Positions 24,381 through 37,990 of a stretch of 64,000 nucleotides of DNA are shown piece by piece. Made by a program: the position numbers and the translations under genes. Below the pieces are notes generated by a model, which saw only the letters and a list, made by a program, of their open reading frames with translations, was not told the DNA's origin and searched no databases. Numbering within the stretch: the stretch's first letter is position 1; each line of letters starts with the position of its first letter. Origin of the DNA: Atrichornis clamosus (Eukaryota; Chordata; Aves; Passeriformes; Menuridae); contig WBMZ01003335.1 of the NCBI GenBank assembly GCA_013400975.1, forward strand, positions 62,001-126,000, in the 5' to 3' direction.

Positions 24381-27300
24381 CCTCCCATTATCCTCTGTTT
24401 CGATCTATAAACTGTCCCTTACTGAAGACGGATGTGTATAGATGCACTCCTGGAGAAGCTACTCCATGTCTTGGACTTTCTGCCAGTGCAGCAGGATGGA
24501 TCTGTGCACTGGCGCTACATCCCAAGCCCCAACCAGCCAGTGAGACAGACTGAGGCGCCTGAAGGTCTTCAAATACACAAGACTCCTTTGCCTAAATCCC
24601 TTTGGGTTTTGGTAAGGTTTAAGAGCCCCAGCTTTGCATTTCCAACGACTGAAGCACAGGTGAGCAACTCCTACTGGGGCAACATTTTACTGGAAGCTGG
24701 ACATTACCTAGCTTTAAGGGTTTGCACCAAAGGACTGGCTCAAGTTACTGTCTGACAGGACATATTTTCAACAGTTCATCTTCCCTATAAACTGTCGAAG
24801 AACTAATCTTTAAATAAAAGGAAAAGGTAGTAATTTCTAGTTCTTCTGAGTTTAAAAAAAAAAAAAAAAGGTGGTTTTCCCCAGAAATATTCTTATGGAT
24901 CAGAAAATTCTGCTTAAAGCAATGCTTTGCAGCCGTGTAGTCAGGTCTCCTCCTGCAACTGCTTCTTACACAAATTAAACAGCATTCAGATCTACCCTGG
25001 TAAACAGCATATTCTTTACTGTTTTACCAAGAGCTGCCCTAATATTTTTCTTATGCTTTCTATTTGTTGTGAGATGTGGTTGAATAAATTCTTGCTTCAT
25101 AATAAACATCTCCTGGAGTTAATGGACCAGCAGAGAGGCTGCTGAGCTCCAAACTGCACCAGCAACAGCAGCAGCTCCCAGGGAATTATTTGCAGGTGCA
25201 GGTACTTGGCAATGCCAGAGTTTGCCAAATGCAAGCAGTAATGACTGGCATAAAAATTTTGGCTGGTGTGTTAGATGAGCTGGCAAGCTGCAGAGCCTTG
25301 CTCGCAGATCTCCTGCCCCCAGTTCAGCAGCAATTCCACCAGATCCCTGTCTGCCATCAGGAGCAGCGCCATGTTGCTGTAGTTGTAACACAGGCTGTGG
25401 CACGACGTGGTGGTCTGTGCACAGCCTAAAGATGTAATGGGAGTGATGAGGGGGAAAGTGAGGAAAACCTGTACCATCAGCTCATACTTATTAATAACTG
25501 GGATTTTTTCTATTTCTTAATTTTTTAAAATTACTTTAAATTGCACCGATTTTTGTAGCCACATGAGCTTTTAGTTGTAAGAAGTTGGGAAATAGAAGAT
25601 GTCACCATTTGTCACTGCTGTGTGAGCCTACAGTCCCAGCCCTCACAGCCATCCCTACCCCGAAGGCAGGTGCCTGGCCTTCCAGGTTTTCAGCAGCAAT
25701 TGTATCAGGCACATCCAGCCTTGGTCCTTGCAGGATCAACCAACTGCCTTTTCTCCAGGCATTTTTCAATGTGTGAGCAGAGCCACGAGCTCGAGAGGAG
25801 GCTGTGATGGTGGCTGGGACCAGAGCTGAAGGGAGAAGGGCAGGCAAGAGGTGCTGGTGTGGGGGCCAGGCAGGGAGACACACATGGGGGAACGCCAGCA
25901 CACGTGGCTGGGTTGATCTTGTGTTCTTCAGGGGCTTTTTCATTTCAGTGGTGATGCCTGATTTGCAGATAGAATTTGGGCCTTTGGGCTAATTTTATTT
26001 AATCTTACAAGATCTCCTGAGAGATTTTTTAATGGGAACTCTGTATTAACTGTCCCTACAGCTGCACATCCAAAGATTATTTAAACTTGAATGTCTTCTC
26101 AGCCTATCACGGCAAATTATAGGCTATCATTTCTATCCTCTTTGCCAAGCCCTTGATTCTTCCTTCATCCCTGTGCTGTTGTAGCCCCAATGGCTCTCTT
26201 TGAGGCTGTCTCCTCCTCTTACAGTTTCTGAGGGTGGGACTTCTTAAAACAAGACATACTCATGTCATTTTTCTTTTTCTCACTTGTGGGAACCATCTAT
26301 CAGTAGTAGCAACAGTGGTGTGCCCAGAGGCTTCAACCAAGCTTTAAACATATAAAATGGGGCTATAGCTGAAGCCCTGGTAGCAATTGGAAGAGCCCCA
26401 ATCAAGCAGAAATGAAAGGCTCAGAGAGGTTGAACGACTTCAGTAAAGACACATGGAAAGTACGTAACTGCCCCAGAAATAACAAGTTCCCTGAGACCTT
26501 GGTTAATGTTTGGATCTTCAATCTGCCTGTCTTCTGGTGACTAATCCTACCTGGGGCTGCAGAGGGATGGATGCGCTATATGGGGCTGGGCTGCCCATGT
26601 GTTTCTTGCATGAGAAGAACGGCATTTGAATCACACCCCAGAGCATGCTGCACTTAAACTTGTGTGAGAGGTGCACGTGCCTTCAAAAGTATAGAGCTTC
26701 ACTTCTGAAAATTATCTTGGTGATAAAAGATGACCATGAATACCCTTTCAACCTTATTCATCTAGTTTGCTTCCAGCTCCACCACTTTTTGATGGGGGTG
26801 TTCTTCCAGGACCTGGTTGGAGTTTTACAGACAACACTTGCATGCTGTCAGGTGCGTGCATGAGAAATGTTCTACCCCTGACACTTGGTTGTTTCTCACA
26901 TGTGACAGAAACCTGCAGTGCTCTTTTTGCTGGTTCTGATGCCCCACACTCCACAAGGAGCTGGCCTGTCTGGTGCTCCGGTATCACTGTTGTTCACATG
27001 TACAGAGTAACACCTCTGAACAACATGGTCTGTGACACCTGTGTTGGCATTGCTTGCACTCAATGACAACGTTTCGTTCAAGCTCTGAATTAAATCCTGA
27101 CTGGATATAAACCAAGGGGGCTCTACTGATGTGCAGGGCAGTTTTCAAGCCCTGCCTAGGGCATCCGCTAACCATCAGCCCAGAGTCATGCCATGGTGTT
27201 CATGAGGCTGTCTGAAGCAAGATTGAGTCAGAAATCAGCATGAATTATAATTTCCTTTTTCCTAACAAGAGGGGTATCAGCTATAGGACTTGAGCTCCTG

Positions 27301-30300
27301 TTTGCTTAGCTTTTAGTGTTGGCCTGTCCTACTCATCCGATGTTTAATATCTGGAATGTTATATTTGAAAAATTATTATTTAATTACCTTATTTATGTGG
27401 GTTTTTTCCATAAAGTCTAAGCACTAAATTAAAAGGGATAAATAATGGGGAGATTCTCTACAACATACATTAATTTCTTGATGTTTTTATCATGTATGTA
27501 ACGCAAAGTACCGTTACCAGTTACTTCTCCACCACCACTGACGAGAATTAAAATGTACATGTATAAAATGTTATTATGCAATACCTTCATTTCCTTCCTG
27601 TATCTTAGTTATCTCCATTATCACGAATGCTGCACTCCTTTCTACCAGCGCCCACCAGTGAAGTTCAGTGTTCCAATGTAGTATGGGACATGGCTCAGCA
27701 CCACCTAGGAGATATGCAAATAATATTGTAAGGCTGTAAAGAGCATGGAGGTGCTGCTGCTGCTATAACAAATGAGATTGCTGCTGACATGGCTTTCCAC
27801 GAATTCCTATGATTTGCAAAATACGATGTTGAACAGCCAATTATGTTATATTACTGCTGACTATGAAACAAGGATCTAATCTGAATCTCACTGATGCTAA
27901 TGAACATTTTTACACCGACTTCAAAAGGTGCTGCTGGATCAAGCAGCAAATTATTTTCCTCCAGGGTATTTAAATTTTGATTGTGCCCCACAAAACCAGA
28001 ATCTCTCGGGTCTAATGAGCAGTGTGTAACTCTTGTCCCGTTACAAGGAAAACGTAGAGGCTGACACGGATGAAACAAGTTGGATCTTTCCTTCTGCCAG
28101 CTATTTGACAGTTGCGACAAATTGTCTTCTGCCGTGAGGTCCTACTGGAGACTCGGTCGTTGGTACGGAGGGCAGGGTCAGCACTATAAACTTTCAGAGC
28201 TTCAAAAAAAACCCCAACCACAAGGTGTTTCTATAAAGCACATATTTCTGGCCTACTTGAATCCAGCTGTGTGACTTTCAGGTCAGAAAGAGGAATTACA
28301 ATACAATCTTAGCTAACTTTTGATTCTCCACAAAAGGTCTTAGCAAAATTGGATGAGTTTTATATGAATATGTTAGCAGGGTGTAGAATAACTCTTTGCT
28401 TGCCTTCTTCTCACTGAACTGGTAGGTAGCCTTTCTAGTGTGAATAGAGGCCTTTTTTTTTTGTAATGAAAGACTTATGAAAATATAATAAGTGAATGGA
28501 AAGAGAAGCACAGTAAGTTCTGCATCTTTTCATTGATCTGTTATTTTTAGTAAATCACATGTAATCATAATACAAAATCCTTGAAGTATGATGTGACAAA
28601 AATAATCAGAAATCAAGCTCAACCTGAAAATTAAAGGCATCAGCTCACAGAGGTCATGAAAGCAAGAAAATATTTTAGACAGTCTAGTTAGCATATTGCA
28701 ATCTATTTAGCTATGTAGTTAGCATACCACTGCATCTGTGGCAGTGCTCTGTTCCTTATTAATTTTCAATACATTTATTCACCTGCTTTGTACTTCAGAT
28801 TTGCCAGGTGCTGCCAGATGTGCTATGGCTTTTCCTCGGATTGAATCCAGGGTTTACAGTCTGTTTGCCTGATAGTGCAACTCTTACCTGCACTTGCCCC
28901 AGTGTGGGGCAGAGGAGATGGATGTTAGGAGGGCAGTTCCACATCCAGTGTGAAAACGTGAGGTGAAAACTAATTATAGCATATACTATATGTGATAGAA
29001 ATGAGTTACTGCCCAATTATGTCTCCTGTTTCCATTCAGATGAATTAATGCTTGTTGTGAGCCCTTGGGAATTCAGACACACTTTAAACTTGTAATGAGT
29101 GCTATCATTATTGCTTTTGACAGTCATTGAAGTATAATTATCTGATCATCTATTTAAAAAAAAAATCAAAACTTGTTATATATGAGTTTTAAAGTGGCAT
29201 ATTACAGAACAGTCACCTTAGCAGCTCAACCGCTCAGCTATTTTCTGTAGTGGCACTGCCATCTCCTGGAAAAACTGAAATTGTGCTTCCAAATTTTTCA
29301 CCTTGAAAGAAACTTTTCAAGAGCAAGAGAGAGGTTAAGTACAGAAGCCAACAAGCTCTTCAATTTAAGGCTTTAGTTGCTGCTGAGATGCCTGGTTTCA
29401 GTGTAGGAATGGCTGCATGGCTCTTTGTTATTGAAGGATTTTGCTGAGGAAGAAGAATGGATGGGTTGTGTGGAGTGTTCTGGGCTACTCCTATCGAAAG
29501 GAGATAGTGACAATGACTAGGTGCTCCAGTGGTTTGGTGTTTCTTTACAAAGCATAAGTTCCCTAAACACAGAATGAATTGCCCACTGAGGAATTTTGCA
29601 GGACCATTTTACTTAACGCCCCCAGCAGCGTTACCAAGAAACAGCCCCTGTCTGATCATGCAATTTTAGCGGCAAAGATGTTTGCATTGCAGTTTTCATC
29701 TGAAAGGAGATGGCTCTGTAAATTTCTGCCTGCTTTCTCAGCCTTTCCTGAGCCACCCTGTGATCATTAGCATTGACCATCCTACCAACCTACTAAGCAG
29801 TGGTTCTGGCTGTGGCTGAAGGATTTCCCCCAACTCCAAACACACCTCCCATGTTTCTAGGTGCTGGATTAGTTTTCTTGTTCAGATTTTACGTTTGTCC
29901 GTATCCCCAGCTGTCCTCTGCCATAGTGCCAGGTTTTCCATCAATTAGCTTGGACCTCAGACTGCCATGTGTGACCTTCTGCCTGAAGGGGAACTCAAGA
30001 GTCACTCCCAGTGTTCCCAGGCTCAGCTTCTCAGACTGGGTCCAAGCTCAGCTGGAAGATGCAGCTGTGACTCTGTCCACAGCTGACAGAGACTCTGCTC
30101 CCTGCCTCAGCTCCCTCTTGCAGAAATGAGCAGGAGATGGACATTCACATCTCACGTGGGGCTGCCCTTCCTCGAGAGACAGACAGGTGACGCACGTAGA
30201 TGCTCAGAGGTGTAACCTTGCAAGCAGGGCTGAAATCCCTCTCCAGGTCCAGCTACTTCACCCCTGCTTTTTCTGTTTGCATAACCACAAGGCTGGGGGA

Positions 30301-33300
30301 AGACTGCTCTTGTTCCAGCAAAACAGTTTCTATGGCTTCCCCAAATTATGGATTTGCATTCAACTACAAAAGATGAAATCCTTCCTCACTTGCTCTTATC
30401 AGGTCACTTATGAGATCATACATTTAACACCACATCCCCCAAATCAGAATACAATTCTAACTACTTTCAAATTTACCAGGCCTTGTTTTCAGGATATTTT
30501 CAATCAAAACCAAGTGAGTTTTTTACTCAAATTCCACTTCTAATTACTGTCTCTCTGCTGGGTAGAAGCTATGTGTGAACTATTCATGTTTTATTACCCA
30601 CACTCTGCTGTAATGGTGACCCATTACTGCCACACCTGCCTCAGCTGGGTCCATTCCCATCTCCAAGTGCTGGAATACAGGTACATTGGCTGCTTGGTCA
30701 GCCAGCCACACACAGCTCCAGCTGCACAATTCCTGCTCCCACCACGTTCCGTATGCTGCAGGGATGCTGACCTCAGAGACCTTTTTGCAATACGAAAATT
30801 GCACAGCCTTGCATTAATACTCTGGATTCACATTTTTTTCTGCCTGTGATGCATGTAAGATATCAAAGCTGCTGCAAAGGAAGTCACTAGCATTCAGTTG
30901 CCCAGCCTGCTCATTTCTTACTGCACATCATGTTGAATTGCTCTCTGAAGTAATCCTGTGGATAGCAGAGTTTTGTACAATGGCACCCACTTTTTTGACT
31001 ACAGTCAAAGCAAAAGTCATGTCCAGCCTCTTGAGGATTTTCCTTTTATTAGAAACGCCTCATCTCTGTAAGATTTTTGTATCACACCATGTCACAGATG
31101 TTTCTCTTAGACAACAGAGGTTTTCTTTCAGGCAAACAAATTTTCCTTGGTATTGTAGGATATGTGCATGCCAAGTCGGTTACTTGGCAGCCTCGTCCTG
31201 CAACGGCACCACTGATGGATGAGGAACATTTGCATGTCTGCAAAGAAAAGAGAGGCAACAGACTCTTTTCCCTCCCTGAACACATTTATTGCCTTCAGCC
31301 AGCAATACTTTTCTCTCATGCTTAGAGCAATGTTTGATATTAGTTTCACAATAAGCCTATCTGGAGACAACATCAGCAGTGCAGAGATTTTGCCCAAGAC
31401 AGATTGTAAAACCAAACTGCTTCTGTTTTTCTAAGTATTCAGATGGGCATCTGCCAAGATTCCTCTGTCACAAGCTACTGCAAGCGTAGTTTGAACTGGC
31501 CTTGTAAAAAGGAATTCCTATGGCACTCCAAAAATTTATTTCTGAAGAGCTCAGATTTTTCTCGCAAGTTGTTGAGCTGTCAGCTCTTCTGTATTGAGAA
31601 GCCAACAGTGGTCTCAAAGCGAAAACACCAACCAGAAGGCTCTTCAGCCCTGGAAATATGGCAGTCCATGCTGCTGGCCATCACAACACTCCCTTTTCTC
31701 ATCTCCCCCAACATTTCTGCAGTACTGCCAAGCCCACAAATGCATTTTCTGTAATAGCAGCAGAACCTCCCCACACTGACAAGTCTGTGTGTCTCAGGCA
31801 CAGGACCAGTTACCTACCAAAGCACTGGGCGTTTGCCACTAAAAGTGCACCCCATTGAAAGGTTCCATACCACCTCCATGTTTAATTTCGATCTGGAATC
31901 TCTAAACTAAGTGAAGACTACCAGATATATCCTTATTTCTGGATCAAATGGTTCAGCTTGCACAAAGACATCACTTTAGTAAAACAGATGGGAAATGGCA
32001 CCCTTTTCAATGCTCTCAGCATCAATGTTTTTTCACATGGCAAATGTTTTTAATAAGCTGAAAGCTAAAGTTTGAGACCACGGGCTGTTCTTAGATGAAG
32101 CTTGAGGCTTCCTTGGTACTTCTGATGCTGTTTTGAACTTATTCACTCTTTTTATGATCAACTTTTCCTGGTACCTGTTTTTAATTGAAATGCTTCTTTT
32201 AATCAGTGTTAATTTCACTCCTAAATTAATGATTTTTTCTCAGTACATAAGTGGCTCTCTTAGAAGCCTCTTTTCTATCATGTGTTCTACATACAGGTTG
32301 TTGCTGAAACACAGTGTTTCAACCTCATCATCACCTCCACTCTCCTCTTCCTCAGCAACTCTGCAGTCACTGCTACTTCACATGCTCAACAGGAGATACA
32401 CATTTACTCCCCCTGACCCAAAAACAGTACAGTATTACAACCTGCTCTCTTTGTTCATTAGCTGATTGCCTGCCCAAGGGGGCTACAAGAGGGCTGAGCT
32501 CAGCAGGAACTCTCTGGGCACAAAGAATGGCTTCCTCAGGAAAACGTAATGCTGGTGCTTCTGGTCTGACAGCTCCGTCAGACCCCCCAGGCACAGCAGC
32601 TGGGCACATGTGAGAGGCACAGAGAGCATTTGCAGAGACAAGGGCACAGATTTGCTGCCAGACGCTGCCACTGCCACCCTGCAAGGAGCTCTCACTGGGC
32701 TGCAGGGACAAAACCCAAAAGACTCTTCTGGCAATTGGAACATTCCCCAGCTGATACTGAGATTGATTGAATACAGGTACACAAAAACCAGTGGGGTCTC
32801 TGTGCACTAGGTGATGATTTGGCGCATTCTATGTAATCTATCCTTTTTTTTTAATCTTCATTTTTGTAAATTATTATCCTTCTCAGTAAACAATGATGTA
32901 TTTCTCTATGAAACGTATCTCTTTGTCTTTAGTCATATGAGAACACACCATGGGCAAGTTGAGCCTACAAAATAGTTGACTGGTTTTCCTTGAAGGTCTT
33001 TTTCTCTTGCCCGGCTTCCAGTAAAGCAAAGGCCCTGAAAGGCACAGCAGCTTTGTAACAGACATAAATGTTCATGTCACGGGTATCTGAAGGTAGTGAC
33101 ATGAATCCACTTCTCCAGGCTTTCCTATACAAATCCTAACTTGTTCTCCTCGGCTTCTCACAGTAAAAGATGTTCCCCTAAGACCAGCAGTGTGGACTCA
33201 GAATAATTTTCCCCTTTTAAACAGTGACAGTCCTGCCAATCACTATGCATGGAACATGCCTTTAGAGAGCACATTAGAAATGTTGATCCCAATTATAAAC

Positions 33301-33779
33301 CCAGGAGATAATCCAAATTGTCTCTGTACTGGGGTTCTGCTGATGTCAGTGAGGATTTACATGCATTCCAAGCATGCTGGGGTCCATCCAGGTGCACCTC
33401 CCAAAGACAGCAGAGCTCATCATACATGTGACTGTGCCCACAGCCCCAAACAGAGCCAGGCTTTGGGAGGTTGGCACCTTCCCCCACACATCTTCTCTAA
33501 GGGACGCCTTGCATGGTAATCTGAACAACAAACACTCCCTAAATTACCTGTACCTGAGCCACAATGAAGTCAATTCAGAATGAAGAACTTTTCTTTCTAA
33601 GTGGAGTGAAAGTTTTGCCTGGTAATGGATAAAATTGTAGTTTAACTGGCCCTAAAGGTGGCTGGCATGTAGTAAAGAGGCCATGTTCTCTGGTTCCTAC
33701 TGTACTAAATGCATCCTCTAGCTGAAAGAAAACAGTGATTATCAGAAAGTCAATTGTCATTCTGCCTCTTTAGAAAAAT

Positions 33780-34200
33780 TCCCATTAAAGATAAAGCCAA
33801 TTTTAATTAGATTAAGTATCCAATTACTGTAATTACATTTTTAAAAAATTCACATCATGAGGATGACCCTTTTAAAAAGGGTTACAAGAATAATTAGTGT
33901 ATTCATATTAACCAAAATGTATTGGATATTATTTATACCCAGAAGGCAAAGTACATTACACATATTTCACCTTTGGGGAAAGCTTGCAAATGTTTTGGCA
34001 GTGGTATGAATATTTATAGGGAAGAGCGTGCTTTAGCAAGATTATATGAGAAAGCATTTATATGCTCACAAATTTTTACCCAAGGGTAAAGTATACATAA
34101 AATGTAGTGCAGAGATTATGGATATGCAAAGTACGATTTAAGCGCGGAATTTATATCAGTTTGTTTAATTAATTGGCGCAGAATACTACTGCCTTTATTT
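33780..34200. promoter_or_regulatory. Candidate regulatory block
   Basis: This AT-rich non-repetitive sequence holds many homeodomain-type cores (TTTTAATTAGATTAAG, CCAATTACTGTAATTAC, GTTTAATTAATTGG), an octamer-like ATATGCAAAG and an E2F-like GCGCGGAA. Such density is typical of long-range developmental enhancers. It is a guess from motif content. Confidence 0.2.
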
Positions 34201-37200
34201 ATCTTTTTTTTTTAGTGACAGAAGGGCCCACAGAATTCATCTGAGCTTTCTTTCTGCTGATCAGTAACACCAAGGAAGACTCTGGGAAAGGATGCTCCCT
34301 CTGCAAGGCATCACCTTGTCCGCAGGTTAAAGCATCCCCTGTGATGTTTTCCTGATCACATTGTGTAAGCAATCCCATCTGCTGCCTGGTGTTACCTGAA
34401 CAACTCACCACGGAGTTGGAAATACACAGGCAGCCTCCAGTCAACGCTGCTCATTTAAGGGGCAAATCTTCCGGCTCTCAGCAAGGGGAACACTTGAAGA
34501 GATGCCAAATAGGTTTGCTCATGCAAAGAAGACAAGAAACCACGTCCTTGTTCCAGGCTACCCCCAGAAGGCACAGAGGATGTGACCCATTTTTGCTGCT
34601 TAGGTACAGCACCAGCTCAGCACGAGGACGGCAGCTGTGCCAGCTCTGGTGCTGTGCACAAAGTTCTTGCTGCAGAGCAGAGAGCACAACACACCACTGA
34701 GACCTTCCCAGCAAACTTTGCCCATGCAGCCCAGCCAGAGATTTTTGCCTGCTCGGCAGCTACTCAATAGCTTTGGGAATTAGCAAGGAATTACATTCTT
34801 CCTCAGAAAAAAAGCTCTCAGACTTCTAACTGGCGTTAGCATTCACCTACTACTGCAGCATTTGGCCCTTCACTGCTAAGATACTCTGCAGCGGGAGGTA
34901 CGCTTGCAGCATGCACATCAGCACCTCCCTAAGTTAGGGGAGAGGGACTGCGACAGCACAGCTTTTGACAAGACCTAGATATATGAGGAAGCTCTTGTGT
35001 CATTTGTTAGTTTGATTAAGAAATTTCTTCCTAATTTATATTTATATCAAAGATTGTTCATTTTTATAGCAATTTATATGTGGCCAGTCAAGAATGAGCA
35101 GACAAAAAAAAGACAGGCTTTAAATGATTCATTCAAGTTCTTTCACATTAATTTTCTCCTCACTGAATTATCAGCAATCATTCTCAAGCATTCATGCCTT
35201 TCCTGTTTTTCAGAACAGTCGAATATTGCTTTGCATAATCCAGAGCCTGGCATTCCTTAGGCCACAGTCTGGCTCATGTAGATCCTTACCTACACGTGTG
35301 GAAAAGATTCTACCTTCTGATGACCCTTTCCTTATGAAAGAAAAAAGTTACAATCAATTGCAAATACTTGTACTAATGGATGGTTGCTTCAATGCTGATA
35401 TTGCCAGCGTGGATAGCAGCATGAACATTTACAATTTCCGCAGCTCACAATGTCATTTACTGGGTTTTGAGCTTTCTTTCAAAATAAAATAGCTCAAAAA
35501 CATCCTTAAGGAAAAAGCATAAAAACAAGGAAAAAATCCACTTATGATTCATACTGGCTAAATTGCCTTTAAAAACTCTGTCCCGCAGTAAGGATAAACT
35601 GGGGAAGTCTGTAAGCATGGGATAAGAGACACAGGCAAGTGGGAGAAGATAAGGGTTAAATAAAAAGGAATAAAATTAAAATAGCTTCTAATGTTCCTTT
35701 CCAGAAGTTCAAAATAAATAATTTGTTGGAGATATCTATTGATACCTGCTGAACATCCACCACACTAGCTGGAGGATATTTTGCTATGTGTTGTTTCTGA
35801 ATATTATAATGGCTGTATTTACACCACTTTGGAAACGTAAGTCAAACAAGGCATTTAGGAATACTAGCACTTATGAGAATATCGTTCTGTGAAAACATCT
35901 CTTCCCACGTGATGGCAAACACAATTCAAACCAATCCAAACACAGCAAAACCCACTTGATGAGGCTGACCTTTATGAGGCCTGTGTGAGCAATCAGGGCA
36001 TTCACGGTACTAAGACCGTGGTCTGAAAAATCTCATATTCAGATCAGAATATATGAATGGTATTTTCCCTTTTCAGAAGGTAAAATCATGTAAAACATCC
36101 TCTTGATCTTCTCTGTTAAGATGCTGTTCTCAACGTTGTTTGGTACAAACAGAAATGGGTTCTACAGCAAGCAAAACAATTTCCTGCAACTTCCACAGAT
36201 GAAGGACTGGATTTGTCCTTTTAGTGAAGTCCAAGAACCCTAGGCTTCCCCTGCAGGAATTCTGGATTTGGCTGTAGCAAAAAAAAAAGGGTTTTACCAA
36301 GTCCTCCTTTTTATTTTTCTTAACACAACTCTTGATGATTGAAGACTTTACAGAGTCATTACATCTAGGCAGTCTCTATGAATAATCCCAGTATTAAGTT
36401 CCTTGCTTTGGTTTTGAGGAGTTGCTATAGACTTCTTGACTGGCCAAGGCCCAAGTGCCACATTTGGATCAGAAAGCAGTGATTCCATATGAAATGCTAA
36501 TTGTAGAGCATCAGTCCCCCCATTCCTTCTGGGAAGAGCTGCTGACAAGTTTAGCGAAGAGGCACAGACACTGAAACAACTGCTCCCACTATTTTTATTT
36601 CCAGGAACAGAGAGGGGACTCCCAGAAATCCTACTGTGAGGAGCCTGAGCCTTGGTGAATCAGTGACGGGAGAAGGAGCTGTGGAAGGAGACAGTCCAGC
36701 CAGGTTAGTCTGCAAGCATTGGTGGAGCCTAATTGAGGACTGCTGTCTCCCCAGGGCCAAGGTGCTCAGTCAGAACAATTTCTGGAATTGTCCGCTCAAT
36801 TCCAGGTGTTCATACAGTGGATATCTCTTTTGAAGCAATTTAAGAGCCTGTGGTATTCTGCTGCCATAGTGGTCTGCAGCATTAGTCAAAGCAATTCTGC
36901 TCTCAGCTCAAGTCTAATTAAGGGTAGCTCTTGCGTAAAGTGAGTTAAATTCAGTAGTCACAGCCCAGACCCCATGGAAAATAGTCTAATTCAACTACAG
37001 TAATACAGTGTAATATAAATATAATGGAAATACAAAACCATATAATTTAATTTGACATGACTGGCAGTTTTTTGCTTAAGTTGGTGAAAATGAACGCGTA
37101 CAAACACTGAGCTTCCCTCTTCGATCTTTTATTTTTAGTATAGTAGGAAGCTGGTTTCAGGATAACTTTGCACAGCACTACCCTTAACAAACGCACTGAC

Positions 37201-37661
37201 AATATGTATGTTTCAAGCCCTCTTTTGAAAATATATGAACATTTTTAAATGTTTTAGATAGTTGCAGTAAATTGCATTAATTTTAAATATGGTCTGGACT
37301 TTTCTACATCTGTCCCATACGCTCAAAAGGAGCAAAACAAACCCCCATGGAGAATCCAGGTTAGCCATGGCCTCAAGCAGTGCTTTTAGACAAGATGCCT
37401 TCCTGCCCCGCAAGCCTGGCTGCCCTCACTCCAGCAGTCCTTCCACAGGTAAGGTCCTGGCAGGATGCTCCGAGCTTTGGGCAGCCTGTGCCACCTGCCC
37501 TGTCCTGCCAGCATTGCCTCCAGCACAAACCACCTGAGACCCTGCAGTGGTGAAAAAAACAGTGCAGTGTAGGCTATAATTTTTCTTTTCCCCCAGAAAA
37601 TTTGAAATGCTACAGGCAAAGAGGGATGAAACCCTGGGAAACACTTATGGGGGTAAGGAAG

Positions 37662-37990
37662 AATCACAGACTCATAGCATGGCCTGGGTTCAAAGGCATC
37701 TTAAAGACCATTTTGTTCCACCCTCCCGCCACGGGCAGGGACACCTTCCACTAGACCAGGTAGCTCAGAGCTCCATCCAACCTGGCCTTGAACACTGCGA
37801 GAGATGGGGCATCGACAACTTCTCCAGGCAACCTGTTCCAGGGTACTCCTCACCCTCAGAGAAAAGATATCCTAATATCTCATTTAAGCCTACTCTCAGT
37901 TTGAAGCCGTCCCCCGGTCCTGTCACTACACGTAAAAAAATCCCTCTCCGTCTTTCCTGTAGGCTCCCTTCAGGTGGTGGAAGGAGAAGA
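37662..37990 (-). mobile_element. CR1 LINE 3' fragment at the RIC3 promoter
   Basis: On the minus strand this is the 3' part of a CR1. The complement of its terminal repeat (GAATCACAGACTCATAG) is at the low coordinate. After it come antisense CR1 words including GACACCTTCCACTAGACCAGG, CCAACCTGGCCTTGAACACT and GGCAACCTGTTCCAGGG. Similarity fades around 37990-38005, at the edge of the CpG-rich RIC3 leader and under 200 bp from the start codon. Sequence this near the promoter may have been co-opted. Confidence 0.9.

Larger units (their letters stand above)
18372..37661. other. Intergenic DNA, no gene recognised
   Basis: About 19 kb without a recognisable exon, RNA gene or mobile element on either strand. 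It is AT-rich with scattered homopolymers. The most structured pieces are listed separately: a C-rich G4-forming tract at 20036-20064, a TAATTA palindrome at 20275-20290, and candidate regulatory blocks at 20230-20520, 22320-22660, 24220-24380 and 33780-34200. Open frames here are below about 165 residues and show no known domains. Confidence 0.55.

Noticed and set aside
1..37661. Search for LMO1 LIM-domain exons expected upstream of RIC3
   Set aside because: No Cys/His-spaced LIM sequence or known LMO1 peptide was found in any frame I could follow. If LMO1 is syntenic its exons lie outside the window.
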